This document shows positions 26,580 to 35,930 of a stretch of DNA of 64,000 bases, piece after piece; the stretch's first letter is position 1, and the number at the start of each line of letters is the position of its first letter. Where the stretch lies: contig CALUNW010000010.1 of the NCBI GenBank assembly GCA_944322145.1, positions 1-64,000 of the forward strand, in the 5' to 3' direction. The notes below the pieces were generated by a model. That model ran no database searches, was not told the origin of the DNA, and worked only from the letters and a program-made list of their open reading frames with translations. A program made the translations under genes and the position numbers. Source of the DNA: an uncultured Atopobiaceae bacterium (GTDB taxonomy: Bacteria; Actinomycetota; Coriobacteriia; Coriobacteriales; Atopobiaceae).

Positions 26580-27197
26580 ATGAGCCAGCCCGTCACGCAC
26601 GACATTTCCACCACTGCCGAGGAGCGAGCGAGAAGGACCGTCCGCGTCGGCATGATCGCCGCCGCCTATGCGGCGCTCACGCTCGCGACCCTGCTCTTCC
26701 TGGGCAGCCTTGCCTGGGGCCCCGTTCAGTTCAGGGTCTCCGAGGCGCTGTGCGTCCTCGCCCTCTTCACGGCGGACGCCGTCCCCGGGCTTGCGCTCGG
26801 GTGCGCCATCGCCAACGTCGCCAACATCGTGCTGTCGGGCACGGGCATGCTCGGGATGCTCGACGTCGTCTTCGGAACGGTCGCCACGGCGCTCGGCGCC
26901 TGGTTCACCTGGCGAAACCGTCGCCGTCCCGCGCTCGCGCTTCTCGGCCCCGTGATCGCCAACGCCCTGATCGTCCCCGCGTACCTGCCGCTCATGCTCC
27001 AGGGCATCGGGTACTACACGATCCCGTTCACCAACATCGCCATCGACGGCGCCTATCCCGCCATGTATGCGTTCGGCCTCGTTGCGACCGGCATCGGCGA
27101 GGCAGTCGTCATGTACGTCCTCGGCCTGCCGCTCGCGCGCTCCCTTGCAAGGACGTCGCTGCCCAGGGAGCTGGGCGATGCGGCGCGCAGAGACTAG
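26580..27197 (+). CDS. queT: QueT-family ECF transporter substrate-binding subunit
   Basis: 205 aa with six predicted membrane helices (about 22-42, 50-68, 75-95, 100-112, 120-142, 160-185). The pattern PVQFRVSEALCVLALFTADAVPGLALGC matches the QueT family, S-components of energy-coupling-factor transporters proposed to import a queuosine precursor. Start ATG after AGAGAAG. The gluQ gene at 13856 also points to queuosine use. First gene of a plus-strand run that continues into a glycosyltransferase gene. Confidence 0.85.
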   Translation: MSQPVTHDISTTAEERARRTVRVGMIAAAYAALTLATLLFLGSLAWGPVQFRVSEALCVLALFTADAVPGLALGCAIANVANIVLSGTGMLGMLDVVFGTVATALGAWFTWRNRRRPALALLGPVIANALIVPAYLPLMLQGIGYYTIPFTNIAIDGAYPAMYAFGLVATGIGEAVVMYVLGLPLARSLARTSLPRELGDAARRD

Positions 27198-27206
27198 GGA
27201 GGTTAG

Positions 27207-28499
27207 TTGAGCCCCGCGATTGTCATACCCTCCTACTGGGCGGAAGGCGATCAGCCCGGAGCCCTCGGTGAGCGCGGCGTCTACGACTACACGACGCCCA
27301 TCGACAAGCCGCTCCCCGAGCTCGAGAGCTGCCTCTCCTCCCTGGAGCAGGTGCGGGGCGTGATTCGCGTCATCGTGCTCGTGGTGGCGCCGCCCGAGTG
27401 CGAGCAGTCCGCGCGCGCGCGCGTCGAGAGCATCTGCCGGGCGCATCCCGTGCTCGACACGCTCATCGTCGGCGCCCAGGAGGCGGCGCACATCGAGCGC
27501 GCGGTGGGGAGGATGGCCCACCATGTCACCGGAGAGACGGTGTCGCTGAGGGGCTACGGCGCCATCAAGAACATGGGCCTTGCGGTCGCCGCGGTCTTTG
27601 GCCACGACGTCGTGGTCTTTCTCGACGACGACGAGGTGGTGCTCGACGAGGACTTCCTCATCAACGCCGTCTACGGCCTGGGCTCGCTCACGAGGCAGAA
27701 CCTGAAGATCCTCGTCAAGAGCGGCTTCTTCACGGACGCCCTCGACAGCCCCTATGCCGAGCCCTCCGAGGAGTGGAGCGAGAAGTACTGGTCAAAGGCG
27801 GCGGACTTCAACCGCGTGATGGAGCGCGCCCAGACCTCGGCCTCTCGCATCACGCGCTCCAATCATCTGTGCGGCGGCTGCTGCGCCCTGCACGCCGAGG
27901 CGTGGACGCGCGTCCCGTTCGACCCCTACATTACGCGCGGCGAGGACCTCGACTACGTCTTGAACGTCCGGGCCCTCGGCATGGACGTCTGGTTTGACAA
28001 TGCGTGGTACGTGAGGCTTCAGCCGCCCGAGGAGACGGCCCCCACGCCCTCGATCTTCATGCAGGACGTCCATCGCTGGCTGTACGAGTACCGCAAGCTC
28101 GACGCCCTTAACGCGCGTCGTGACCTGCGCACCATCACGTCGGAGTCGCTCAAGCCCTATCCGGGCAACTGGCTCTCCCACGACGTGCGCCGCCGCGTTT
28201 TCCAGACTGCGCTGAGGAGGTTTCTCGTCGGGCCCGACAGGGCGTCCTACCTGAGAATCCTGACCCGCGGCCGCTATGACGCCGACCGCTTCGCGCAGTC
28301 GGCGAGCACGCGCTACCTGTCATTTGCCATGGTCTGGCCGTCCATCGTCTCCGCCCTCTGGGAAGACCGCGTCCTCCAGGGCGCGCTGAGGAAGACCGGC
28401 GAGGTGAGGCCGCTCGCGCCCGCACATGCCACGTCTGACGAGCTCGACGCCGGGGACACGGGCGCCTTGCGCATGGACCAGCCGGGCGGTGACCTATGA
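27207..28499 (+). CDS. GT-A fold glycosyltransferase, GT2-like
   Basis: 430 aa, TTG start behind GGGAGG. AIVIPSYW opens the nucleotide-sugar domain, the metal-binding DxD appears as VVFLDDDEVV (about 130-139), and RGEDLDYVLNVRALG near 250 is the acceptor-side acidic motif. No membrane helix is evident, so it is likely cytoplasmic. Donor and acceptor are unknown. Its stop overlaps the LytS-like kinase start in an ATGA, which suggests a cell-envelope function regulated with it. Confidence 0.8.
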   Translation: MSPAIVIPSYWAEGDQPGALGERGVYDYTTPIDKPLPELESCLSSLEQVRGVIRVIVLVVAPPECEQSARARVESICRAHPVLDTLIVGAQEAAHIERAVGRMAHHVTGETVSLRGYGAIKNMGLAVAAVFGHDVVVFLDDDEVVLDEDFLINAVYGLGSLTRQNLKILVKSGFFTDALDSPYAEPSEEWSEKYWSKAADFNRVMERAQTSASRITRSNHLCGGCCALHAEAWTRVPFDPYITRGEDLDYVLNVRALGMDVWFDNAWYVRLQPPEETAPTPSIFMQDVHRWLYEYRKLDALNARRDLRTITSESLKPYPGNWLSHDVRRRVFQTALRRFLVGPDRASYLRILTRGRYDADRFAQSASTRYLSFAMVWPSIVSALWEDRVLQGALRKTGEVRPLAPAHATSDELDAGDTGALRMDQPGGDL

Positions 28500-29860
28500 G
28501 AGAGCGTCCCATCGTTCCCCGCCGCGTCATCGGGGTTCTTCTCGTCACGTGCGCGGTCCTTCTCTCCGTCCTTCTCACCTGGAGCATCGGCGACGGCCTG
28601 CTCGTCGCCTCGATGATTGCGGGCTGCGGGCTTGCGGCGGTCATCGTCCTGGGCGGCGCCCTCTCCGTGGCGCCGGCCGACACTCGCTCGGAGGCAACCG
28701 AGCGCACGCTGCGCGTGGCGACCAACACCCTGAGCCATCTGCGCGGGGGCCTCACCGTCGAGAACGCCCGCGCGATCTGCGCGCTGCTTTTGCCCGAGAC
28801 GAGCGCTGATGGCATCGCCATCACCGATCGCACCAAGGTGCTCGCCTATGAGGGCTCGATCAAGACGCCTTTCGTGGCGGGGACGGACAACGCCCGCCCG
28901 ACGCTCGAGGTGCTCGAGAGCGGTCGCATGGAGACCTTCGTCTCGGTGGACGAGGACAGCCAGGACGTGCGCGGCTTCTCCATGGGCAGCAGCCAGGAGG
29001 GGCATGCCTTCGGCATCATCGTGCCCCTGATGGTCCAGGACCGCGCCGTCGGGACCATCAAGTTCTACTATCGCCGCGACCTCGACATCGACCGGACCCA
29101 GCTCGCCATCGCCGAGGGCCTGGGCCTGCTCCTCTCCACTCAGCTCTCCTCCTACGAGCTCGACAAGCAGGCCGAGCTCACCGCCCGCGCCGAGGTCAAG
29201 GCGCTGCAGGCCCAGATCAACCCGCACTTCCTCTTCAACACGCTCAACACCATCGCCTCGTTCACGCGCACCAACCCCACCAAGGCCCGCGACCTGCTCC
29301 GCGAGTTCTCCACCTTCTATCGCCGCACGCTCGAGAGCTCCGAGAAGACCCTCATCCCGCTCTCTCAGGAGCTCGAGCAGACGCGCCGCTACCTCAAGAT
29401 CGAGAAGGCGCGCTTCGGCGAGGAGCGCATCGTCGAGACCGAGCACGTCGAGCCGGGCTGCGGCGAGCTGGACGTGCCGTCGTTCCTCATCCAGCCGATC
29501 GTCGAGAACGCCGTGCGCCACGCCATGCGTGACGAGGGGCCGCTTCACGTAGACGTTCAGGTCGCGAGCGACGGGGATGATATCCTTATTGCCGTTGCCG
29601 ACGATGGCCTGGGCATGGACAAGGAGGCTGCCGACCGGCTGCTCGCCGACGCCACCGAGGCCCGCCCGCGCCGCTCGGGCGACAAGAACGCCGGCACCGG
29701 CATGGCCTTGCGCAACGTCGCGGAGCGCGTCGAGCGCTTCTTCGGCGTGGGCTCGGGCGTCGAGATCGTCTCCAAGCCCGACGAGGGCACGTGCGTGACG
29801 CTGCGGCTCGTTGGCGCGCGCAGAAGACTCGCGCGTGCGGGACGGCGCGGAAAAGAATAG
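28496..29860 (+). CDS. LytS-type sensor histidine kinase
   Basis: 454 aa. Two membrane helices (about 10-30 and 36-58), a GAF-like domain (about 70-225) and a His_kinase domain with the phosphoacceptor H244 in QINPHFLFNTLN, followed by an HATPase_c domain (PIVENAVRHAM, DDGLGMD, GTGMALRNV). The family usually pairs with LytTR response regulators, and one follows 43 bp downstream. The short membrane part suggests sensing at or inside the membrane rather than through a large external domain. Confidence 0.93.
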   Translation: MRERPIVPRRVIGVLLVTCAVLLSVLLTWSIGDGLLVASMIAGCGLAAVIVLGGALSVAPADTRSEATERTLRVATNTLSHLRGGLTVENARAICALLLPETSADGIAITDRTKVLAYEGSIKTPFVAGTDNARPTLEVLESGRMETFVSVDEDSQDVRGFSMGSSQEGHAFGIIVPLMVQDRAVGTIKFYYRRDLDIDRTQLAIAEGLGLLLSTQLSSYELDKQAELTARAEVKALQAQINPHFLFNTLNTIASFTRTNPTKARDLLREFSTFYRRTLESSEKTLIPLSQELEQTRRYLKIEKARFGEERIVETEHVEPGCGELDVPSFLIQPIVENAVRHAMRDEGPLHVDVQVASDGDDILIAVADDGLGMDKEAADRLLADATEARPRRSGDKNAGTGMALRNVAERVERFFGVGSGVEIVSKPDEGTCVTLRLVGARRRLARAGRRGKE

Positions 29861-29902
29861 ACTGTGTGATGGCGGTTCCGCCGCGAACGTGAAAGGGAAG
29901 CA

Positions 29903-30619
29903 ATGCGCGCGATGATCGTAGACGACGAGGCACCTGCCCGCTCCGAGCTGAGGTATCTGCTCGAGGAGACGGGCCGGGTCGACGCCATCATGGAGGCGTC
30001 GAGCGCTCGTGAGGCGGTCGAGAAGCTGATGGAGGCCAAGGCCGACGTCATGTTCCTGGACATTCAGATGCCCAAGACCTCGGGCATGCAGCTCGCCGAG
30101 GCGCTCCACCGCCTCAAGAACCCGCCCGCCATCGTCTTTGTGACGGCCTACAGCGAGTACGCGCTCGAGGCCTTTGAGGTCGACGCCATCGACTACCTGA
30201 TGAAGCCCGTCGACCCCGAGCGCCTCGCGCAGGCGCTCGACAAGGTCCAGGCCCGCTCCAAGCCTCAGCCCCAGAGCCACTCCTCCGTGGAGCGCATCCC
30301 GGTGGTCAAGAGCGGCCGCAAGGTGCTCGTGCCCATCGACCAGATCCGCTACATCGAGGCCAAGGACGACTACTCCTGCATCTACACGGCCGACGACCGG
30401 TTCCTCTCCACGATCTCGCTCGCCAAGCTCGAGCAGAAGCTCGCCCCGCACGGCTTCTTTCGCGTGCACCGAGGCTACATCGTGAACCTCGAGTACGTGG
30501 AGGACGTCGAGGTCATTTCCTCGGGCATCCTGCAGCTCGGCATCAACGGCATCGAGGGCAAGAAGATCTCCGTCTCGCGCCGTCGCGTTGTCGCGCTTAA
30601 GCGCGCGCTCGGCCTCTAG
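29903..30619 (+). CDS. LytTR-family response regulator
   Basis: 238 aa. A receiver domain (about 1-115) with acidic pocket DDE, phosphorylation site D53 in MFLDIQMP and the conserved KP; then a LytTR DNA-binding domain (about 135-235) with RIPV, IEAKDDYSCIYT and FRVHRGYIVNL. Partner of the upstream LytS-type kinase. Targets are unknown. AAAGGGAAGC precedes the start. Confidence 0.95.
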   Translation: MRAMIVDDEAPARSELRYLLEETGRVDAIMEASSAREAVEKLMEAKADVMFLDIQMPKTSGMQLAEALHRLKNPPAIVFVTAYSEYALEAFEVDAIDYLMKPVDPERLAQALDKVQARSKPQPQSHSSVERIPVVKSGRKVLVPIDQIRYIEAKDDYSCIYTADDRFLSTISLAKLEQKLAPHGFFRVHRGYIVNLEYVEDVEVISSGILQLGINGIEGKKISVSRRRVVALKRALGL

Positions 30620-30627
30620 GGGCGTTC

Positions 30628-31086
30628 GTGGCGACCAGGTACGACATCATCTCCGATACGCACGGCTACCTCTCGCCCGAGCTGCTCGAGCAGCTGCAGG
30701 GCGCGGATGTCATCGTGCACGCGGGCGACATCTGCTCGCCGTCGGATTACCGGACCCTGAGCGACATCGCGCGCGTCCAGATGTGCCTGGGCAACAACGA
30801 CTGGTCCTACGACTACGGTCCCATGGTCAAGGACCGCAAGATCTTCGTGGGGAGCGGCCTCAGGTGGCAGGTCACGCACTACCGCAAGCGCCTGAACCTG
30901 CTCAAGAGCGACATCGCGATCTTCGGTCACACCCACACGCCGGTCCTGGAGCGCGACGAGTGGACGCATACCCTCGTGATGAATCCCGGCAGCCCCACCT
31001 ACCCGCGCCGCTCTCGCCCGTCCATGGGCCGCATCATCTGCGAAGAGGGCAAGGTCGTCGACGCTCAGATCATCACGCTGGGGTAG
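30628..31086 (+). CDS. YfcE/MJ0936-type metallophosphodiesterase
   Basis: 152 aa, GTG start nine bases after the regulator stop. All five metallophosphatase motifs are present: SDTHG, GDI, GNND, H in QVTHY and GHTHTP. Such small phosphodiesterases hydrolyse phosphodiester bonds with Mn; the physiological substrate is not known. Confidence 0.92.
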   Translation: MATRYDIISDTHGYLSPELLEQLQGADVIVHAGDICSPSDYRTLSDIARVQMCLGNNDWSYDYGPMVKDRKIFVGSGLRWQVTHYRKRLNLLKSDIAIFGHTHTPVLERDEWTHTLVMNPGSPTYPRRSRPSMGRIICEEGKVVDAQIITLG

Positions 31087-31111
31087 GGCGGCCGCGGCCC
31101 GCGCGTCGCCG

Positions 31112-31822
31112 CTAGGCGCCCCCTCCCGCGTTCCGCGGCGCGTCGACCGCCACGAACAGCGGCGCCACGGCCTTGGTGTAGAAGGCCAGCCAGGCGAGCG
31201 AGACGCAAAATCCCGCCAGAACGTCCGAGGCGTAGTGCACGCCCAGATAGATGCGGCTCAGGCCCACCGCAACGATGACGAGGGCAAAGAAGGCGCACCA
31301 GACGACGCGCATGGCGTCGCGCTTGTGGTAGCGCCATATCATCCAGATGAGCAGGCCGAAGAAGGCCATCGCCACCATCGAATGGCCGGAGGGGAAGCTG
31401 TAGCCGCTCTCCGCGACCAGGCGGAACCCCTCCGGGCGCGGACGCTGCACGATGGCCTTGAGCACCGCATTGAGCGCCACGACGCAGACGAGGTTGACGG
31501 TCACGCACCATCCCGGCGCCTTGCCCGGTGCCAGCGCCGCGATGACGGCCGCCAGGACGGCGAGCACGACCACCGAGGCGAGCGACGTCACCGCCTCGAC
31601 CACGGGGGTGAGGGCATCCGACCGCAGGGTCTCCACGAAGAAGCGGTACGCCAGCGTGTCGAGCCGCAGGATCTCTCCCTCGAGCACCTCTCCCAGCAGC
31701 GCGAGGAACACGATCGTGCAGACGAGCAGAACGAGCAGGCGCAGGTTGTCGCGTGCAAGCGACAGGGCGCCGCGGAGAGGACCCCGGGCGCCCTGGGCGG
31801 AATCGGCGTTGCTGCCGGCCAT
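31112..31822 (-). CDS. PAP2-family membrane phosphatase
   Basis: 236 aa, about six membrane helices. The three PAP2 motifs are visible: KAIVQRPRP, PSGHS and SRIYLGVHYASD. Family members dephosphorylate undecaprenyl pyrophosphate, phosphatidic acid or phosphatidylglycerophosphate outside the membrane; recycling of the wall lipid carrier is the likely role. It ends two bases... one gene downstream of trxA on the same strand. Confidence 0.92.
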   Translation of the reverse strand: MAGSNADSAQGARGPLRGALSLARDNLRLLVLLVCTIVFLALLGEVLEGEILRLDTLAYRFFVETLRSDALTPVVEAVTSLASVVVLAVLAAVIAALAPGKAPGWCVTVNLVCVVALNAVLKAIVQRPRPEGFRLVAESGYSFPSGHSMVAMAFFGLLIWMIWRYHKRDAMRVVWCAFFALVIVAVGLSRIYLGVHYASDVLAGFCVSLAWLAFYTKAVAPLFVAVDAPRNAGGGA

Positions 31823-31823
31823 G

Positions 31824-32141
31824 CTAGAGGTTTGCCTCGAGCTCGGCCACGAGCGCGGGCTTGGGCATGCTGCCGACGATGGTGTGGACGGGCTTGCCGC
31901 CCTTGAAGAGGATGAGCGTGGGGATGGAGACGATGCGGAACTGCGTGGCGAGGTCGGCCTCCTCGTCTACGTTGCACTTGTAGACGTCGAGGCGGTCGGC
32001 CATCTCCTGGGAGATCTGGTCGATGACGGGGCCGAGGGCGCGGCAGGGGCCGCACCACGGCGCCCAGAAGTCAACGAGGACGGGCTTGTCGGAGCCGGTG
32101 ACGACGGCGTCGAAGTCGGAGCTGGTGATTGCCTTGGCCAT
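31824..32141 (-). CDS. trxA: Thioredoxin
   Basis: 105 aa with the active site WAPWCGPCR and the cis-proline in SIPTLILF. A cytosolic disulfide reductase that keeps proteins and ribonucleotide reductase reduced. Start ATG follows GGGAGG. Its stop is one base from the PAP2 gene start on the same strand. Confidence 0.97.
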   Translation of the reverse strand: MAKAITSSDFDAVVTGSDKPVLVDFWAPWCGPCRALGPVIDQISQEMADRLDVYKCNVDEEADLATQFRIVSIPTLILFKGGKPVHTIVGSMPKPALVAELEANL

Positions 32142-32443
32142 GGGAGCCTCCCGTAGTCGTAATCTCTGCTTGATTGGACTTATGCCCGTTTTGCACCGGC
32201 TCAAACGTCCGGGAAGCAAATGTTACAAATGTAATAGCAGTTACGTCCCGCCGGCCGCCCTTCTCGCTCCGCCGGCCGCTCTTCTCTTCGTTCCGAATAA
32301 CGCACACAGCGTGTTTTCACAATCTATATTCCCAGTTGGTTTCTTGGCGGAAGTCATGCCGTGCGCGTTAATCGAGGGCGGGTGCGGGTGCGCTCCAAGG
32401 CTGTGCGACAATGGCAGCGGTGGCGACGACCAAAGGAGGCCCC
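32142..32443. other. 302-bp gap between trxA and an unknown gene, with repeats
   Basis: No gene is seen. It holds the direct repeat CCGCCGGCCGC(C/T)CTTCTC (about 32249-32265 and 32269-32286) and inverted-repeat element copy 4. Because trxA and the next gene are divergent, their promoters must lie here. Confidence 0.6.
32297..32371. repeat. Inverted-repeat element, copy 4
   Basis: ATAACGCACAC (32297-32307) is inverted with one mismatch at about 32361-32371 (GTGCGCGTTAA). The core carries ACAATCTATATTCCCAG, sharing AATCTATATTCCCAG with copy 3. In this copy CTTCTC(TTCG) precedes rather than follows the arms. Confidence 0.65.
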
Positions 32444-32998
32444 ATGGCATCGGAGCGCGACGCGCGCAGGCGCGCATACCTCGACAAGGCCGCGGCGGAG
32501 ATCGACGCGCTCGTCGCGCGGGGCGTCCGCATGGGCGGCAACGCGTTCTCCTCGGTCCTTCTCGTCAAGGGGGAGCTCTCGGAAGCCGAGAAGAACGACG
32601 AGCCCCCCTTCTCCGGCGCCGATGGCGCGGCGCTCAGGGCGTCCCTCGAGCGCCTGGGCTACCCACCTGAGGACTGGGAGTGGCTGCTTACCGTTGACGC
32701 CGACGGCGCCGTCCTGGACGCGGGTCTTCTGCGCGGGGCGGTGTGCGCGCTCGACCCCGCGACGCTGGTCTGCTGCGACGAGGCGGCCGCCGCCGTTCTG
32801 CGCGAGGCCTATGCCGACGAGCTTGCCTCGCTCGAGTCCCTGGAGGAGGCGATGCTCGTCCCCGGGAACGTCGTCCACCTGCTCGGCATGCGCGTCCTCA
32901 ACCTCGGCGGCTTTGCCGCCGCCCTCGCCGACCCCCACGAGAAGCAGGTCATGTGGGCGCGCCTCAAGAGGATTCCGCCGCTGGGTGAGCCGTTCTAA
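32444..32998 (+). CDS. Unknown 184-aa soluble protein
   Basis: Not recognised. Start ATG behind AAAGGAGG. Acidic and alanine-rich, with a recurring pattern of short helices (YPPEDWEWLL, LVCCDEAAAAVLREAYADELASLESLEEAM), no signal peptide or membrane helix, and a conserved-looking basic end (RLKRIPPLGEPF). It lies upstream of pgi on the same strand, 82 bp before it, with no evident functional link. Confidence 0.75.
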   Translation: MASERDARRRAYLDKAAAEIDALVARGVRMGGNAFSSVLLVKGELSEAEKNDEPPFSGADGAALRASLERLGYPPEDWEWLLTVDADGAVLDAGLLRGAVCALDPATLVCCDEAAAAVLREAYADELASLESLEEAMLVPGNVVHLLGMRVLNLGGFAAALADPHEKQVMWARLKRIPPLGEPF

Positions 32999-33080
32999 AC
33001 GATTGCCGTTCCCTGACGGACGGGGTCCGCGCCGCGCGGTATCCTAAACCCATCTGTTGCAGTTCGGGGAAGGAGCTTCC

Positions 33081-34775
33081 ATGTCCGATATCAAGGCACC
33101 CATCGACGCCACCGCCACGCCCGAGTGGGCCGCGCTCCAGGCGCACCACGACGAGCTCGTCGCAGGCGGCTTCCACCTCAAGGACGCCTTCGCCTCCGAC
33201 CCCGAGCGCGTGGGCAAGCTGTCCTTTGACATGGACGACCTGCACTTCGACCTCTCCAAGAACCTCGTGACCGACAAGACCATCGGGCTTCTGTGCGACC
33301 TCGCCCGCGCCGTGGGCCTCGAGGCGCGCCGCGACGCCATGTACGCCGGCGAGCACATCAACACCACCGAGGATCGCGCCGTCCTGCACACCGCCCTGCG
33401 CCGCCCCGCCTCCGAGAAGGGCACCGTCTTCGACGGCGACCAGGACTGCGTCGCCGACGTGCGCGAGGTTCTCGACCGCATGTACGCCTTCGCCGAGCGC
33501 GTCCGCTCCGGCGAGTGGAAGGGCGTCACCGGCAAGAGGATCGAGCACGTCATGAGCATCGGCATCGGCGGCTCCGATCTCGGCCCCGTCATGGTCTACG
33601 AGGCCCTCAAGCCCATGGCCGACGCCGGCATCGACTGCCGCTACGTCTCCAACATCGACCCCAACGACATGGCCGAGAAGGTCAAGGGCCTCGACCCCGA
33701 GACCACCCTCGTGATCGTGGTCTCCAAGACGTTCACCACGCTCGAGACCCTCACCAACGCGCGCGAGGCCAAGACCTGGCTGCTGGCGACCCTCAAGGCC
33801 CAGGGCGCCATCGACGGCTCCGCCGAGAAGGATGCCGAGGCCATCCGCAAGCACTTTGTGGCCGTGTCCACCAACCTCGAGCTCGTCGCCGACTTTGGTA
33901 TCGACCCCGAGAACGCCTTCGGCTTCTGGAGCTGGGTCGGCGGCCGCTACTCCGTCGACTCCGCCGTGGGCCTGTCTCTGATCATCGCCCTCGGGCCCGA
34001 GCGCTTCGAGTGCTTCCTCAAGGGCTTCCACGACCTCGACACCTACTTCAAGGAGACCCCGCTCGAGAAGAACGTCGTCGCCCTCATGGGCCTGCTCAAC
34101 GTCTGGTACGTCAACTTCTATGGTGCCGAGAGCCACGCCGTCCTGCCCTACAACCAGTACCTGCACCGCTTTGCCGCCTATCTCCAGCAGCTCACGATGG
34201 AGTCCAACGGCAAGAGCGTGCGCTGGGACGGCAGCCCCGTGACCTCCGCCACCGGCGAGATCTTCTGGGGCGAGCCGGGAACCAACGGTCAGCACGCCTT
34301 CTACCAGCTCATTCACCAGGGCACCCGCATGATTCCCGCGGACTTCATCGCCTTCGTGAACACGCCCAACCCCGTGAAGGACGGCGACCAGGACGTCCAC
34401 GAGCTCTTCCTCGGCAACTACCTCGCCCAGACCAAGGCCCTCGCCTTCGGCAAGACGGCCGACGAGGTTCGCACGGAGGGCACGGCCGAGTGGATGGTCC
34501 CGGCCCGCGTCTTCGAGGGCAACCGTCCCACCACGTCGATCTTCGGCATCGACCTCACCCCGCACGCGCTCGGCGAGCTCATCGCGCTCTATGAGCACAT
34601 CACTTTCGTCGAGGGCACGGTCTGGGGCCTGGACTCCTACGACCAGTGGGGCGTCGAGCTGGGCAAGCAGCTCGCCAAGCAGATCACCCCGGCCTTCCAC
34701 GACGACGAGGCCCTCGCCAAGCAGGACGCCTCCACGCGGGCCCTCATCAACTACTACCGCACCCACCGCAAGTAA
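33081..34775 (+). CDS. pgi: Glucose-6-phosphate isomerase
   Basis: 564 aa, the long PGI form. Interconverts glucose 6-phosphate and fructose 6-phosphate. Family signatures: [49 protein letters not shown] and the C-terminal [14 protein letters not shown] with the catalytic Lys. Start ATG after GGAAGGAG. Codon use is highly biased, as in other well-expressed genes here. The stop codon TAA is part of a REP-like hairpin, and a strong terminator follows. Confidence 0.97.
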   Translation: MSDIKAPIDATATPEWAALQAHHDELVAGGFHLKDAFASDPERVGKLSFDMDDLHFDLSKNLVTDKTIGLLCDLARAVGLEARRDAMYAGEHINTTEDRAVLHTALRRPASEKGTVFDGDQDCVADVREVLDRMYAFAERVRSGEWKGVTGKRIEHVMSIGIGGSDLGPVMVYEALKPMADAGIDCRYVSNIDPNDMAEKVKGLDPETTLVIVVSKTFTTLETLTNAREAKTWLLATLKAQGAIDGSAEKDAEAIRKHFVAVSTNLELVADFGIDPENAFGFWSWVGGRYSVDSAVGLSLIIALGPERFECFLKGFHDLDTYFKETPLEKNVVALMGLLNVWYVNFYGAESHAVLPYNQYLHRFAAYLQQLTMESNGKSVRWDGSPVTSATGEIFWGEPGTNGQHAFYQLIHQGTRMIPADFIAFVNTPNPVKDGDQDVHELFLGNYLAQTKALAFGKTADEVRTEGTAEWMVPARVFEGNRPTTSIFGIDLTPHALGELIALYEHITFVEGTVWGLDSYDQWGVELGKQLAKQITPAFHDDEALAKQDASTRALINYYRTHRK

Positions 34776-34803
34776 TTCAAAAGGGGGCAGTCCCCTTTTG
34801 AAT
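34775..34803. repeat. REP-like palindrome abutting the pgi stop
   Basis: ATTCAAAAGGGG (34775-34786), loop GCAGT and the exact inverse (34792-34803). The first A is the last base of the stop codon TAA. Related to hairpins at 17163 and 60090. Confidence 0.75.
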
Positions 34804-34807
34804 CATT

Positions 34808-34848
34808 CGGGCCGTCGGGCAGAAAGCCCGACGGCCCGTTTTCTTGTC
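34808..34848 (+). terminator. Intrinsic terminator of pgi
   Basis: CGGGCCGTCGGGC (34808-34820) pairs perfectly with GCCCGACGGCCCG (34826-34838), followed by TTTTCTTGTCTT. Confidence 0.92.
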
Positions 34849-34868
34849 TTGCGCGAGCTGTCGAAGCG

Positions 34869-35930
34869 CTAGGAGAGGCGCTCCTCGAGCTCTCCGGGGT
34901 GGCTGGCATGCGCAAGCGCCGTCTCGGGCGTGATGCGTCCCGCCTGCACGAGGTCGTACAGGCTCTGGTCCATCGTCCGCATGTCGGACTTGCCCTCCTC
35001 GATGGCCTCGTCGATCTGGCGCATCTTGTCCTTGCGGATGAGGTTTCTGATGGAGTTGTTGACGACCATGATCTCAAAGGCGGGCGCCACGCCGCCGTCA
35101 ACCGTCGGTACGAGCTGCTGGCTCACGACGGCCTGCAGCACCTGCGAGAGCTGCATGCGGATGCGGCGCTGCTGGGACGGCGGGAACGCGTCGACGATGC
35201 GATTGATGGTGCTCTCGACGGTGGAGGTGTTCAGCGTCGAGAAGATGAGCTGAGACATCTCGGCGGCGGTGAGGGCGGTGGCGATGGTCTCGGCGTCGCG
35301 CATCTCGCCCAGCAGGATGACGTCGGCGGCCTCGCGCGTGGCGGAGCGCAGGGCCTCGGAGAACGTCGCCACGTCGGTGGGGATCTCGCGCTGCGTCACG
35401 ATGCAGGTGCCGTGCCGGTGGATGTACTCGATGGGGTCCTCCATGGTGACGATGTGACCCGAGCGCTCGTGGTTCAGGCGGTCGATCATGCACGCCAGAG
35501 TGGTCGACTTGCCCATGCCCGCCGATCCCGTGACCAGCACGAGACCCTTCTGGAACCGCGTGAGCTGCAGGACCTCCTCGGGGATGCCGCACTCCTCGGG
35601 GTCGGGGAGGCCAAACGGGATGACGCGCACCACGGCGCCCACGCTGCCGCGCTGGTGGAACACGTTCACGCGGAAGCGCCCGACGCCAAACAGGGCGAAC
35701 GAGAAGTCCTCGTCGTGGTTGCCCTGCTCGGCGAAGTGGTCGTACTGCCTGTCCGCCACCTCATAGAAGGCCCAGACCATGGCCTCGGTGTCCGCGGGGG
35801 AGAGCGGGCTGTCCTCGGAGGAGCGCACAAGGTGGCCGTCGACGCGGTACGTGAGCGGCAGGCCCGCCACGATGAAGACGTCGGAGGCGTGCGCCTCGAT
35901 CATGCTGTTCAGGAAATCCGCGAGGTTCAT
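34869..35930 (-). CDS. PilT-like secretion/twitching ATPase, orphan
   Basis: 353 aa, close to PilT/PilU length. An N-terminal PilT domain (SDVFIVAGLPLTYRVDGHLV), Walker A GSAGMGKST, an Asp box (TMEDPIEYI), Walker B ILLGEMRDAETI and the His-box region FSTLNTSTVESTINRIVDAFP, where the usual His of TLHT is Asn. PilT hydrolyses ATP to retract type IV pili. No pilin or other pilus genes are in this window, so it may serve a locus elsewhere or have a separate job. Start ATG behind GGGAGACGG. It is divergent from the Pel-like operon. Confidence 0.9.
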   Translation of the reverse strand: MNLADFLNSMIEAHASDVFIVAGLPLTYRVDGHLVRSSEDSPLSPADTEAMVWAFYEVADRQYDHFAEQGNHDEDFSFALFGVGRFRVNVFHQRGSVGAVVRVIPFGLPDPEECGIPEEVLQLTRFQKGLVLVTGSAGMGKSTTLACMIDRLNHERSGHIVTMEDPIEYIHRHGTCIVTQREIPTDVATFSEALRSATREAADVILLGEMRDAETIATALTAAEMSQLIFSTLNTSTVESTINRIVDAFPPSQQRRIRMQLSQVLQAVVSQQLVPTVDGGVAPAFEIMVVNNSIRNLIRKDKMRQIDEAIEEGKSDMRTMDQSLYDLVQAGRITPETALAHASHPGELEERLS

